From contig CACWIN010000017.1 in the NCBI GenBank assembly GCA_902760965.1, positions 1-33,185 of the forward strand: a stretch of DNA of 33,185 bases, in the 5' to 3' direction. Below, one piece after another: positions 1 through 7,855 of the stretch. Under the pieces are notes generated by a model that was not told where the DNA came from, searched no databases, and saw only the letters and a program-made list of their open reading frames with translations. The position numbers and the translations under genes were made by a program. This DNA comes from an uncultured Bacteroidales bacterium. Its GTDB lineage: Bacteria; Bacteroidota; Bacteroidia; Bacteroidales; Bacteroidaceae. The first letter of the stretch is position 1; every line of letters begins with the position of its first letter.

Positions 1-1028
1 TTCCATGACATGCCGTCATGCAGGCCCCATATCGTCACGCGGTCTATCTTGTCGCGACGGCTGTAGAATATGTTGAACAGCTCCGCATATCGGGCCGTAA
101 GCTGTGCCTGGACATCGTCGGGCAGACCGTTCTTGTACGGATCCAGATAGGTCTCAAACTCCTCTAACTGAAACATGGGGTCCTGCAGGGACTTGCCTAT
201 TACCTGACCCTCCTTGGTGAGCGGCAGCACATCGACATCAAGCTCCGTTATCATGACCTTAACGCCCAGAGCGGCGAATGTGTCAATGGCTGCGGTTATA
301 TACTCGTTCTTGGGGAAATTGAGTCCCCAATGTGCCTGTATGCCGATGCCGTCTATCTGTATTCCCTCTTTCTGGAGCATACGCACCATGCGGGCTATGC
401 CGTCACGCTTTGAAGGCCGCCATACGTTGAAATCGTTGTAATAGAGTTCGGCATTGGGGTCATACTCGTGGGCGAACTTGAATGCCAGACGTACCACCTC
501 ATCGCCGTCACCGTTAAAGGCATTGGTCCACAGTGTCTTGCGGTATGAGCCGTCATTGTCTATTATCTCATTCACCACATCCCAGGCATCAATCTTTCCG
601 CTGAAATGGCCGGCTACGGTCTCTATGTAACTGCGCATGGTCTCTACCATCTCATCGTGGCTCTTAGGAGTGCCGTCGGGATGGTTGAAAAAGAAATCGG
701 GGGTCTGGTTGTGCCAAACCAGGGTATGGCCCAATGCCCATAGTCCGTTATCCTTGGCAAACTGAACATACCTGTCGGCTGCCTGGAAATTCCAACGGTC
801 GGGCGATGGGTGCAGCACTTCGGCCTTCATATCGTTCTCGGGGCTTACGGCATTGAACTGCTGCAGTATTATCTGGGCAGATCGGCTGTCACGACCGTTT
901 ACTATACTTGAGTTCACGGCGCATCCCATCTTGAACGCATCGGCATAAGCACCCTTAAGCGTCTTCTGAGCAAATGCTGCCGTTGCACACATCAGGAACA
1001 GCACAAAAACTACGGACAATCTTTTCAT
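1..1028 (-). CDS. Secreted GH10 endo-1,4-beta-xylanase (3' end cut by window)
   Basis: Hydrolyses internal beta-1,4 bonds of xylan. The ATG at 1028 opens a signal peptide (hydrophobic residues 5-19, likely cleavage after AFA at 18-20), so the enzyme is exported. The 342 visible residues show GH10 hallmarks: HTLVWHNQ (101-108), DVVNE with the acid/base Glu154, ITELDVD with the nucleophile Glu262, and the aromatic WGLHDGMSW block (334-342) at the very edge. GH10 catalytic domains usually end 20-40 residues later, so nearly all of the domain is here. No carbohydrate-binding module is visible. A TATATTTG -7 box lies 38 bp upstream. It is transcribed away from the gate-protein gene. Family call firm; xylanase rather than another GH10 specificity is inferred. 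Confidence 0.93.
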   Translation of the reverse strand, partial: MKRLSVVFVLFLMCATAAFAQKTLKGAYADAFKMGCAVNSSIVNGRDSRSAQIILQQFNAVSPENDMKAEVLHPSPDRWNFQAADRYVQFAKDNGLWALGHTLVWHNQTPDFFFNHPDGTPKSHDEMVETMRSYIETVAGHFSGKIDAWDVVNEIIDNDGSYRKTLWTNAFNGDGDEVVRLAFKFAHEYDPNAELYYNDFNVWRPSKRDGIARMVRMLQKEGIQIDGIGIQAHWGLNFPKNEYITAAIDTFAALGVKVMITELDVDVLPLTKEGQVIGKSLQDPMFQLEEFETYLDPYKNGLPDDVQAQLTARYAELFNIFYSRRDKIDRVTIWGLHDGMSW

Positions 1029-1065
1029 ACACATAATTGAGATATTATCATCGGGTTATCGGTGA

Positions 1066-1073
1066 CAAATATA
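1066..1073 (-). promoter_or_regulatory. -7 box for the xylanase gene
   Basis: Minus strand reads TATATTTG, an exact match to the Bacteroidetes TAnnTTTG -7 consensus, predicting a leader of about 35 nt before the ATG at 1028. No TTTG -33 box is seen at the normal distance. Confidence 0.5.
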
Positions 1074-1118
1074 ACAAAATGACGCATTATTAAACGACCC
1101 CTTTGCGTCGTTTTTGAG

Positions 1119-1126
1119 TATCTTTG
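1119..1126 (+). promoter_or_regulatory. -7 box for the gate-domain membrane protein gene
   Basis: TATCTTTG matches TAnnTTTG and ends 9 bp before the ATG at 1136, implying a leader of only a few nucleotides. The nearest TTTG (1102-1105) is too close to be a normal -33 element. Confidence 0.5.
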
Positions 1127-1135
1127 CGGCCGATT

Positions 1136-2068
1136 ATGGAAAAGTTGAAAAGAATTGTTCGCCAGGCGGTGCCCAGGGCGATGAAAACCATTTGGTGGAT
1201 ATTCAAGATTACCGCCATTGTATCTTTTATCATGTTCCTGCTCAAATATACCGGAATACTGGCTTGGATTGCGGCGGCAGTGAGTCCGGTATTCCGCATT
1301 TTCGGACTGCCGGGTGACGCATCTCTGGCATACGTGAGCGGATATTTCATCAACGTATATTCCTGCATTGCGGTAGTGTCAACCATTGATATGACGGCGC
1401 GGCAGATTACCATATTGGGAACCATGACACTTGCTGCTCACGCCATGGTTGTGGAGACCGCTGTCCAAAAGAAAACCGGAGCACCGGCACTCTATACTGT
1501 ACTTATACGTACTTTTGGCTCTATAGCATTAGGTATAATAATGAACCTGGTGCTACCGGGACGCCCCGTGTATGATGCTGCAGCCGTAAATCTATCAGAG
1601 ATACCGTTCTTTCAGATACAGGGTGAGTTCTGGCCGATGTTCATGACATGGCTTAAGGGTCTGGCCAAACTTGCAGTTTGGATGACCGTTCTTATCACTC
1701 TGCTCAATATCCTGCAGCGTGCATTCTATGAGTACGGCATCATGAACTGGATATCAAAAGCGTTCAGCCCGCTGCTCACCATGTTCGGTCTGCCCAAGGA
1801 GACATCGTTCCTTTGGATCGTTGCCAATGTGGTGGGTCTGTCGTACGGATCGGCCGCAATAATGGATGAGATGGAGCGCGGTCAGATATCGGACAAGAGC
1901 ATTCGCCTGCTCAATACACATATCGGAATATCGCACAGCAACCTGGAGGACCTGATGCTGTTTGCCGCCGTTGGCGGAATGTGGTACTGGATGCTACTGT
2001 TCCGCTGGGCCATGGTCACCATCCTGGCTTGGTCGCTAAGATTATACTTTAAACTTTCCAGCCGATAA
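1136..2068 (+). CDS. Nucleoside-recognition (gate) domain membrane protein, SpmA/SpmB-like
   Basis: A 310-residue polytopic inner-membrane protein. Two similar halves each carry a gate/nucleoside-recognition motif region: residues about 40-130 (SPVFRIFGLPGDASLAYVSG) and about 210-290 (SPLLTMFGLPKETSFLWIVA). The repeated FGLP-(G/K)-(D/E)-(A/T)-S pattern in both halves supports the family. Such proteins are annotated as spore maturation A/B or nucleoside recognition proteins, but the substrate is unknown and this organism is not a spore former, so a transport-like role is only inferred. The ATG at 1136 is chosen because an in-frame TTG 12 bp earlier falls inside the -7 box. Single-gene unit ending at a shared terminator. 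Confidence 0.8.
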   Translation: MEKLKRIVRQAVPRAMKTIWWIFKITAIVSFIMFLLKYTGILAWIAAAVSPVFRIFGLPGDASLAYVSGYFINVYSCIAVVSTIDMTARQITILGTMTLAAHAMVVETAVQKKTGAPALYTVLIRTFGSIALGIIMNLVLPGRPVYDAAAVNLSEIPFFQIQGEFWPMFMTWLKGLAKLAVWMTVLITLLNILQRAFYEYGIMNWISKAFSPLLTMFGLPKETSFLWIVANVVGLSYGSAAIMDEMERGQISDKSIRLLNTHIGISHSNLEDLMLFAAVGGMWYWMLLFRWAMVTILAWSLRLYFKLSSR

Positions 2069-2070
2069 CA

Positions 2071-2104
2071 AAAAAACTCCGATTCAAGCGAACCGGAGTT
2101 TTTT
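2071..2104. terminator. Bidirectional intrinsic terminator between convergent genes
   Basis: AACTCCG at 2075-2081 pairs with CGGAGTT at 2094-2100, extended inward by TTC/GAA across one A-C mismatch, with a four-base loop. A-run before and T-run after give U-tracts on both strands, serving the gate-protein gene (+) and asnS (-). Confidence 0.85.
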
Positions 2105-2107
2105 GAT

Positions 2108-3553
2108 TTAGAATTCTGCGTTCTTGGGAGTGCGGGGGAACGGGATGACGTCCCTTATGTTCTGCATTCCGGTTACGAACAATATCAGGCGCTCAAAGCC
2201 CAGACCGAATCCGGCGTGCGGGCAGCTGCCCCAGCGGCGGGTATCCAGATACCACCACAGATGGGTCATATCCATCTGGCGGCGGTTGATCTCACCCATC
2301 AGCCTGTCATAGTCAGCCTCACGTACTGAGCCGCCTATGATCTCACCAATCTGCGGGAACAATACGTCTGTACCCTGCATGGTTGATGCGGGAGCCTTTA
2401 CTCCATGATAGCCGATTGAACCACCATCGGGAGTAGCCTCATTCTGCTTCATGTAGAATGACTTGATGGCTGTAGGATAGTCTGTCATGATGACGGGCTT
2501 CTTGAAATGCTCCTCAACAAGGAAACGCTCATGCTCAGAGGCCAAGTCATCACCCCAGTTGCAGGGGAACTCAAACTTCTTACCGTTCTTGATAGCCTCC
2601 TGGAGGATGTTGATACCCTCTGTGTATGTAAGACGTACAAAACTCTCTTTCAATACGCTCTGCAAGCGCTCCAGCAGAGTCTTGTCAATCATCTGATTCA
2701 GGAATTCCAGGTCATCCTTGCAGTTGTCAAGAGCCCACTGTACGCAGTACTTGATGAAATCCTCCTCAAGGTCCATAAGCTCCTCCTGATCCAGGAAAGC
2801 AATCTCGGGCTCAATCATCCAGAACTCTGCCAGATGGCGCGGAGTGTTGGAGTTCTCGGCACGGAATGTGGGGCCGAAAGTATAGATTGCACCCAGAGCC
2901 GTAGCACCAAGCTCACCCTCCAGCTGACCGCTCACGGTAAGTGAGGTCTGCTGACCAAAGAAATCATCATCGTAGATAATCTTGCCCTGATCATCCTTCT
3001 TAAGGTCATACAGATTCTTGGTGGTTACCTGGAACATGTTACCTGCTCCCTCGCAGTCACTGGCAGTGATAAGCGGAGTATGGAAATAAAAGAATCCATG
3101 CTCATGGAAGTAGGTATGAATAGCCATTGCCATATTATGACGTATGCGCATCACAGCACCGAATGTATTGGTACGCAGACGCATATGGGCATGCTGACGC
3201 ATATACTCGAATGACTGACCCTTCTTCTGCATGGGATAGTCATCACCGCAAAGTCCAAGAACCTCAATCTCCTGTGCCTGAACCTCGACAGCCTGACCGG
3301 AGCCGATGCTCTCTACCATGGTACCCTTTACGCTCAGGCAGGCACCGGTGGTGATCTGTTTCATGAGGTCCTCGCTGAACTTCTCAAGATCAGCCACAAT
3401 CTGGACATTCTTGATTGTCGAACCGTCATTGAGGGCAATAAAACTAACGGTCTTGCTTCCACGTTTGGTCCTTACCCATCCTTTGACGACAACCTCCTGA
3501 CCGTAATCGGTACGCTTGAGAAGGTCAACAATCCTTGTTCTCTTAATATCCAT
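2108..3553 (-). CDS. asnS: Asparaginyl-tRNA synthetase
   Basis: Charges tRNA-Asn with asparagine using ATP in the cytoplasm. 481 residues: N-terminal OB-fold anticodon-binding domain (about 15-100, [10 protein letters not shown] then FIALNDGS), then a class IIb catalytic core with motif 2 ([21 protein letters not shown] region, 230-250) and motif 3 (GFGLGFERL, 448-456). [13 protein letters not shown] and the C-terminal IPFPRTP are typical of AsnS rather than AspS. Slightly longer than the usual 465-470. The ATG at 3553 is 24 bp after the rluB stop with no promoter seen between, so co-transcription with rluB, possibly from purB, is likely. Confidence 0.96.
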   Translation of the reverse strand: MDIKRTRIVDLLKRTDYGQEVVVKGWVRTKRGSKTVSFIALNDGSTIKNVQIVADLEKFSEDLMKQITTGACLSVKGTMVESIGSGQAVEVQAQEIEVLGLCGDDYPMQKKGQSFEYMRQHAHMRLRTNTFGAVMRIRHNMAMAIHTYFHEHGFFYFHTPLITASDCEGAGNMFQVTTKNLYDLKKDDQGKIIYDDDFFGQQTSLTVSGQLEGELGATALGAIYTFGPTFRAENSNTPRHLAEFWMIEPEIAFLDQEELMDLEEDFIKYCVQWALDNCKDDLEFLNQMIDKTLLERLQSVLKESFVRLTYTEGINILQEAIKNGKKFEFPCNWGDDLASEHERFLVEEHFKKPVIMTDYPTAIKSFYMKQNEATPDGGSIGYHGVKAPASTMQGTDVLFPQIGEIIGGSVREADYDRLMGEINRRQMDMTHLWWYLDTRRWGSCPHAGFGLGFERLILFVTGMQNIRDVIPFPRTPKNAEF

Positions 3554-3577
3554 TGTTTCTAAAAAATTCGTAGTTAA

Positions 3578-4939
3578 TTATTCGTATGCACCCATACGGA
3601 GCATGTTGACCTCTTTCTCGGTCAGGAAACGCCAGTCACCACGACGCAGACGCTTCTTGGTCAGACCGGCAAACTGTACGCGGTCAAGCTTGGTTACGCG
3701 ATAACCCAGAGCATCGAACATACGGCGAACCACACGGTTGCGGCCTGAATGAATCTCAATGCCTACCTGAGTCTTGTCATCGTTAACGTAGCTCACCTCA
3801 TCGGCACGTACTATATCGCCATCCTCTTCGCCAATGTTCACACCGTCAAGAAGCTTTTGCAGATCCTCGGCGCTGACAGCGCGGTCCAGACGTGCGTGAT
3901 AAATCTTCTTTTTGAGGAACTTGGGGTGTGTAAGGCGGCTGGCCATCTCACCATCGTTGGTAAGCAGCAGCACACCGGTGGTGTTGCGGTCCAGACGACC
4001 TACGGGATATACACGCTCCTTGCATGCACCCTTTATGTAATCCATAACGGTCTTGCGCTCCTGAGGATCATCAACTGTGGTAACGCAATCCTTTGGCTTG
4101 TTGAGCAGAATGTAAATCTTGCGCTCTATGCTTACCAGCTGGTCGTGGAACAGCACGTTGTCACCGCGATGAACCTTGGTACCAAGCTCAGTAACGGTCT
4201 GGCCGTTAACCTTTACAACACCAGCCTGGATAAAATCATCGGCCTCACGACGTGAGCATACACCTGCATTTGCCAGGTACTTGTTCAAACGTATCTCCTC
4301 TTCGGGATCATGTATAACGTCCTGATATTCTATGCGCTTGCGGTTGTCCTGGCGCTTTTGAACGGGCTTGCGGAAACCTCCCTGCTGGCCATATCCGCCA
4401 CGGTTGTTGTAACCGTTGTTGTAGCCGCCCTGACGCTGATAGCCACCCTGACGCTGGTAGCCGCCCTGGCGCTGATAGCCCTGACGCTGGTAGCCGCCTT
4501 CCTGCTGCTCACCATTCTGGCCCTGGACACGCTCTCTGTAAAAACGGGGCTGACCCTCCTCACCATTGTTGTACTGGCGGGGCTGGTTGTAACGCGGACG
4601 ATCCTGTCCGTAACCCTGACGATTATTGTAACCACGGTTCTGGTAACCGCCCTGGCGGTTCTGACCGTAACCTTCTCCATAATTCTGACCGTACTGTCTG
4701 CGGGGACGATCCTGATTGTAACCCTGCTCGCCATCCTGGCGCTGGGGACGCTCAACTCTTGAATACTGAGGACGATTGTTGTTGTAATCAACTCTTACAA
4801 AACGCGGTCTTCCCTCACGACGGTTAGTACTTTGGCTCTTTTCATCGGAATTTCCGCTAAACCTGTTAAAGCTGTTTTCTTGCTCCTGCTGATTCCCGCT
4901 CTCGTCGTAGAATCTGTTTCCATTCTCTGTTTCCATCAT
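3578..4939 (-). CDS. rluB: rRNA pseudouridine synthase (RluB/RsuA family) with long RG/Q-rich N-terminal tail
   Basis: Isomerises a uridine in rRNA to pseudouridine. 453 residues in two very different parts. Residues 1-205 are low complexity, rich in Gln, Gly, Arg, Asn and Tyr, including tandem YQRQGG units at about 150-172. Residues 206-453 are the conserved enzyme: S4 RNA-binding domain (about 216-262, RLNKYLANAGVCSRREADDF) and catalytic domain with GRLDRNTTG (314-322; catalytic Asp317). Standalone RluB/RsuA proteins are usually 230-290 residues, so the tail is an addition, plausibly an RNA-binding or condensate-forming arm. Tandem ATGs at 4939 and 4936 make the start ambiguous by one residue. 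Second gene in purB-rluB-asnS. The exact rRNA position modified is not determinable here. Confidence 0.92.
   Translation of the reverse strand: MMETENGNRFYDESGNQQEQENSFNRFSGNSDEKSQSTNRREGRPRFVRVDYNNNRPQYSRVERPQRQDGEQGYNQDRPRRQYGQNYGEGYGQNRQGGYQNRGYNNRQGYGQDRPRYNQPRQYNNGEEGQPRFYRERVQGQNGEQQEGGYQRQGYQRQGGYQRQGGYQRQGGYNNGYNNRGGYGQQGGFRKPVQKRQDNRKRIEYQDVIHDPEEEIRLNKYLANAGVCSRREADDFIQAGVVKVNGQTVTELGTKVHRGDNVLFHDQLVSIERKIYILLNKPKDCVTTVDDPQERKTVMDYIKGACKERVYPVGRLDRNTTGVLLLTNDGEMASRLTHPKFLKKKIYHARLDRAVSAEDLQKLLDGVNIGEEDGDIVRADEVSYVNDDKTQVGIEIHSGRNRVVRRMFDALGYRVTKLDRVQFAGLTKKRLRRGDWRFLTEKEVNMLRMGAYE
4424..4500. repeat. Tandem repeat encoding YQRQG(G) units in rluB
   Basis: On the minus strand, 15- to 18-bp units read as TAC/TAT-CAG-CGT/CGC-CAG-GGC/GGT with an optional extra GGC, about four copies. 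Silent differences at third positions show the amino-acid repeat is kept while codons drift. Confidence 0.75.
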
Positions 4940-4953
4940 AATTGTAATTTTTT

Positions 4954-4976
4954 AAAAACCTAAGCCATCACGGCTT
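4954..4976 (-). terminator. Probable intrinsic terminator after purB
   Basis: On the minus strand AAGCC-gtgat-GGCTT is followed by AGG and TTTTT. The stem is only 5 bp, so partial read-through into rluB is plausible; no consensus promoter is visible between purB and rluB. Confidence 0.5.
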
Positions 4977-5007
4977 AATCTTGATTTAGTTTTAGATTTT
5001 GTTGACT

Positions 5008-6354
5008 CTATACGCCATAATAATTGCCCGGCGCAATGGCTTTTAATTCTTGTTTAATATTATCGTTAACGTTTAATCCATCAATAAATTCGCTGATTGA
5101 CTCCTTGGTAACCTGACTATTGGTACGTGTCAACGCCTTAAGGGCCTCATACGGATGAGGATAGCCCTCACGGCGCAGGATTGTCTGGATGGCCTCGGCC
5201 ACTACGCTCCAGCATCCGTCCAGATCGGCTGCAATCTTTTGCTCGTTGATAAGCAGTTTGCCCAAGCCCTTAAGCGAGCTGGCAATTGCTATCATCTCAT
5301 GTCCAAACGGAACGCCTATGTTACGGATAACCGTAGAATCTGTCAAATCACGCTGCAAACGTGATACCGGCAATTTGCGTGCCAGATGCTCCAGAATGGC
5401 GTTTGCCATACCCAGGTTACCCTCGGCATTCTCAAAGTCTATAGGATTGACCTTGTGAGGCATTGCGCTTGAGCCCACCTCACCGGCCTTGATCTGCTGC
5501 TTAAAGTACTCCATTGATATGTACTGCCAAAAGTCGCGGTTCATATCTATCTGGATGGTGTTCATACGTTTCATGGCATCAAACAGCGCTGCCAGATTGT
5601 CATAGTTTGAAATCTGGGTGGTGTACTCCTCGCGCACCAGTCCAAGTTTCTCACTCAGGAACTTGGCGCCGAATGCCTTCCAGTCAATCTGCGGATAAGC
5701 TACATGGTGAGCGTTGAAATTACCTGTAGCACCTCCAAACTTGGCCGACATGGGCACAGCCTTAAGCTGCTTGAGCTGCTCGCGCAGACGGTATGCAAAT
5801 ACCTCAATCTCCTTACCCAAACGTGTGGGTGATGCAGGCTGTCCGTGAGTGCGTGCCAGCATTGGAATATCTTTCCAGCGCTGAGCATACTCCTCCAGCT
5901 TGTCAATAAGCGACTGTATTCCGGGATAATAAACATTCTCAAGTGCCTCCTTGATTGAAAGAGGAACCGATGTGTTGTTTATATCCTGTGATGTAAGTCC
6001 AAAATGTATGAACTCCTTATAGGGAACCAACTCCGGAACAAGGTCAAACTTTTCCTTAAGGAAATACTCAACGGCCTTGACATCGTGATTGGTAACTTTC
6101 TCTATATCCTTTATGTGCGCAGCATCCTCCTCGCCAAAGCTCTGCCATATATTGCGCAGGCCCTCAAGTGAAGATTTGGATACGCCTGCCAACTGGGGCA
6201 GTCCAAACTCACAGAGCGCAGTAAAATACTCTATCTCAACTCTGACCCTATAACGGATCAGGGCAAATTCCGAAAAAAATGATGCAAGTTCTTGTGTCTT
6301 GCCACGGTATCGCCCGTCAATTGGGGATACAGCTGTCAGTTCGTCTAGTTTCAC
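5008..6354 (-). CDS. purB: Adenylosuccinate lyase
   Basis: Acts twice in purine synthesis: releases fumarate from SAICAR and from adenylosuccinate. 448 residues, normal for the short PurB class. Landmarks: SPIDGRYRGKT (10-20), HFGLTSQDINNTS (117-129), ARTHGQPASPTRLG (167-180; His170 region) and the fumarase/ASL signature GSSAMPHKVNPIDFENAEGN at 294-313, with its flexible catalytic loop. The start is GTG at 6354: reading upstream in frame gives TTTTTACAA, GCG, TTT and then a TGA stop at 6370-6372, leaving no ATG. First gene of a purB-rluB-asnS run, reading divergently from the transporter operon. Confidence 0.96.
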   Translation of the reverse strand: MKLDELTAVSPIDGRYRGKTQELASFFSEFALIRYRVRVEIEYFTALCEFGLPQLAGVSKSSLEGLRNIWQSFGEEDAAHIKDIEKVTNHDVKAVEYFLKEKFDLVPELVPYKEFIHFGLTSQDINNTSVPLSIKEALENVYYPGIQSLIDKLEEYAQRWKDIPMLARTHGQPASPTRLGKEIEVFAYRLREQLKQLKAVPMSAKFGGATGNFNAHHVAYPQIDWKAFGAKFLSEKLGLVREEYTTQISNYDNLAALFDAMKRMNTIQIDMNRDFWQYISMEYFKQQIKAGEVGSSAMPHKVNPIDFENAEGNLGMANAILEHLARKLPVSRLQRDLTDSTVIRNIGVPFGHEMIAIASSLKGLGKLLINEQKIAADLDGCWSVVAEAIQTILRREGYPHPYEALKALTRTNSQVTKESISEFIDGLNVNDNIKQELKAIAPGNYYGV

Positions 6355-6433
6355 TTGTAAAAACGCAAATCAAAAAAAGTCTCTTTCCTAATATTTTCTA
6401 TATCACACACACAACTGCTTCGCAGCATCGCTG

Positions 6434-6441
6434 CAAAATTA
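6434..6441 (-). promoter_or_regulatory. -7 box for purB with adjacent small hairpin
   Basis: Minus strand TAATTTTG, exact TAnnTTTG match. A GCAGC-atc-GCTGC hairpin (6422-6434) lies immediately downstream, at the predicted mRNA 5' end. No clear -33 box. Confidence 0.5.
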
Positions 6442-6453
6442 GTAAGAATTTCA

Positions 6454-6461
6454 TAATTTTG
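6454..6461 (+). promoter_or_regulatory. -7 box for the MFS/NSS transporter operon
   Basis: Plus strand TAATTTTG, the same octamer as the divergent purB box 12 bp away. It ends 21 bp before the ATG at 6483, giving a leader of about 17 nt. No clear -33 box. Confidence 0.5.
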
Positions 6462-6482
6462 CATCTCATAATATATTAAAAT

Positions 6483-7850
6483 ATGTCACAGACTATTCAC
6501 AAGAAATTAAGCGAAAGCAAAACCGCTCGCTGGACTGCAATGATAATTGTGTCATTGACCATGATGTTCGGGTATTTCTTTACCGATGTAATGGCACCTC
6601 TCGAGGAACTCCTTACAAAATCACAAGCCGCCGGAGGATTAGGCTGGAGCAGCCAGGAATACGGTTTCTTTTCGGGTGCATACGGCTTTTTCAACGTATT
6701 TCTGCTTTTGCTGTTTTTTGGTGGAATAATTCTTGACAAGTTTGGCATACGCATTACAGGATTGCTCAGTGCTGTTTTGATGTTTGGCGGTGCGCTCATC
6801 AAATACTGGGCCGTAAAGAACAGTTTTGAGGGCACTTTGACACTGCCCCTTGGAATTGGCACATACAATATTCAGGTCATATGGGCTTGCGTGGGTTTTG
6901 CCACGTTTGGTGTTGGCTGCGAGATAGCGGGAATCACCGCCAGCAAGATCATAGTGAAATGGTTTACCGGACACGAGCTTGCACTGGCCATGGGAATCCA
7001 GGTGGCATTGTCACGTGTAGGTACTGCCGCAGCACTTGCAGCGGCACTGCCTTTTGCACAACGCTTTGGAGGAGTATCGGCATCGGTAGGTTTGGGTGCA
7101 GCTCTGCTTTGCATAGGCTTGATATGTTTCCTGGTATATTGCGTAATGGACAAGAAAGAGGATGAATCGGCCGCATCGGTCCAGATGGAACCGGAAGAAG
7201 GCTTTCATTTTGCAGACCTTAAGATACTGTTTACAAGCAAAGGTTTCTGGCTTATCACACTGCTTTGCCTTATGTTCTACGCCGGAGTCTTTCCGTTCCT
7301 TAAGTTTGCCACAAAACTCATGATTACAAAATACGGCGTAAGTGACAGTCTTGCGGGTCTTATCCCGGCTATGCTGCCTTTTGGAACCATAATCCTGACT
7401 CCTCTGTTTGGCGGCCTTTACGATAAGAAAGGCAAGGGAGCCACACTTATGATAATAGGTTCCATTCTGCTTACACTGGTTCATATAATTTTTGCCGTTC
7501 CACTGAACAATTGGATCATTGCCATTATCGATATGCTTATTCTTGGAATATCGTTCGGTCTGGTGCCTGCCGCCATGTGGCCTTCGGTTCCCAAGATAAT
7601 ACCCATGAAACTGCTTGGAACTGCCTACGCAATGATTTTTTACATACAGAATATAGGCTTGTCACTTGTACCTATCCTTATAGGCAGTATAAATCAGTCC
7701 AACACCAACGCAAGCGGCATAATCAATTATACTCCGTCAATGTACTGCTTTACACTGTTTGGAATCATTGCCGTATTGCTTTCATTCCGGCTCAAGGCAG
7801 TTGACAGCAAGAAAGGATATGGACTGGAGGAGCCCAACATAAAAGAATAA
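6483..7850 (+). CDS. Major facilitator superfamily transporter
   Basis: A 455-residue, roughly 12-helix inner-membrane carrier. Visible MFS features are the loop 2-3 motif-A remnant GGIILDKFGIR (about 80-90) and its second-half counterpart GGLYDKKGKG (about 312-321), with a central cytoplasmic loop MDKKEDESAASVQMEPEEG between the two six-helix halves. The N-terminus SESKTARWTAMIIVSLTMMFGYFFTDVMAPL resembles MFS members of Bacteroidetes annotated only generically. Substrate not recognised. The stop is 5 bp before the ATG of the next transporter, so the two are almost certainly one operon, driven by the TAATTTTG box at 6454. Confidence 0.88.
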   Translation: MSQTIHKKLSESKTARWTAMIIVSLTMMFGYFFTDVMAPLEELLTKSQAAGGLGWSSQEYGFFSGAYGFFNVFLLLLFFGGIILDKFGIRITGLLSAVLMFGGALIKYWAVKNSFEGTLTLPLGIGTYNIQVIWACVGFATFGVGCEIAGITASKIIVKWFTGHELALAMGIQVALSRVGTAAALAAALPFAQRFGGVSASVGLGAALLCIGLICFLVYCVMDKKEDESAASVQMEPEEGFHFADLKILFTSKGFWLITLLCLMFYAGVFPFLKFATKLMITKYGVSDSLAGLIPAMLPFGTIILTPLFGGLYDKKGKGATLMIIGSILLTLVHIIFAVPLNNWIIAIIDMLILGISFGLVPAAMWPSVPKIIPMKLLGTAYAMIFYIQNIGLSLVPILIGSINQSNTNASGIINYTPSMYCFTLFGIIAVLLSFRLKAVDSKKGYGLEEPNIKE

Positions 7851-7855
7851 ACGGG

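Noticed and set aside
1-1028. Xylan-utilisation locus (susC/susD, two-component regulator) around the GH10 gene
   Set aside because: Only the xylanase is inside the window; the flanking gene on the right is an unrelated membrane protein, and the left side is not visible.
4310-4762. Open frames on both other readings of the rluB tail: a hydrophobic Leu/Val/Ala-rich 150-residue frame on the plus strand and a Thr/Val-rich one on the minus strand
   Set aside because: They are by-products of the repeated Gln/Gly/Arg/Tyr codons. The rluB frame continues into a conserved enzyme; the others have no family resemblance, promoter or start context.
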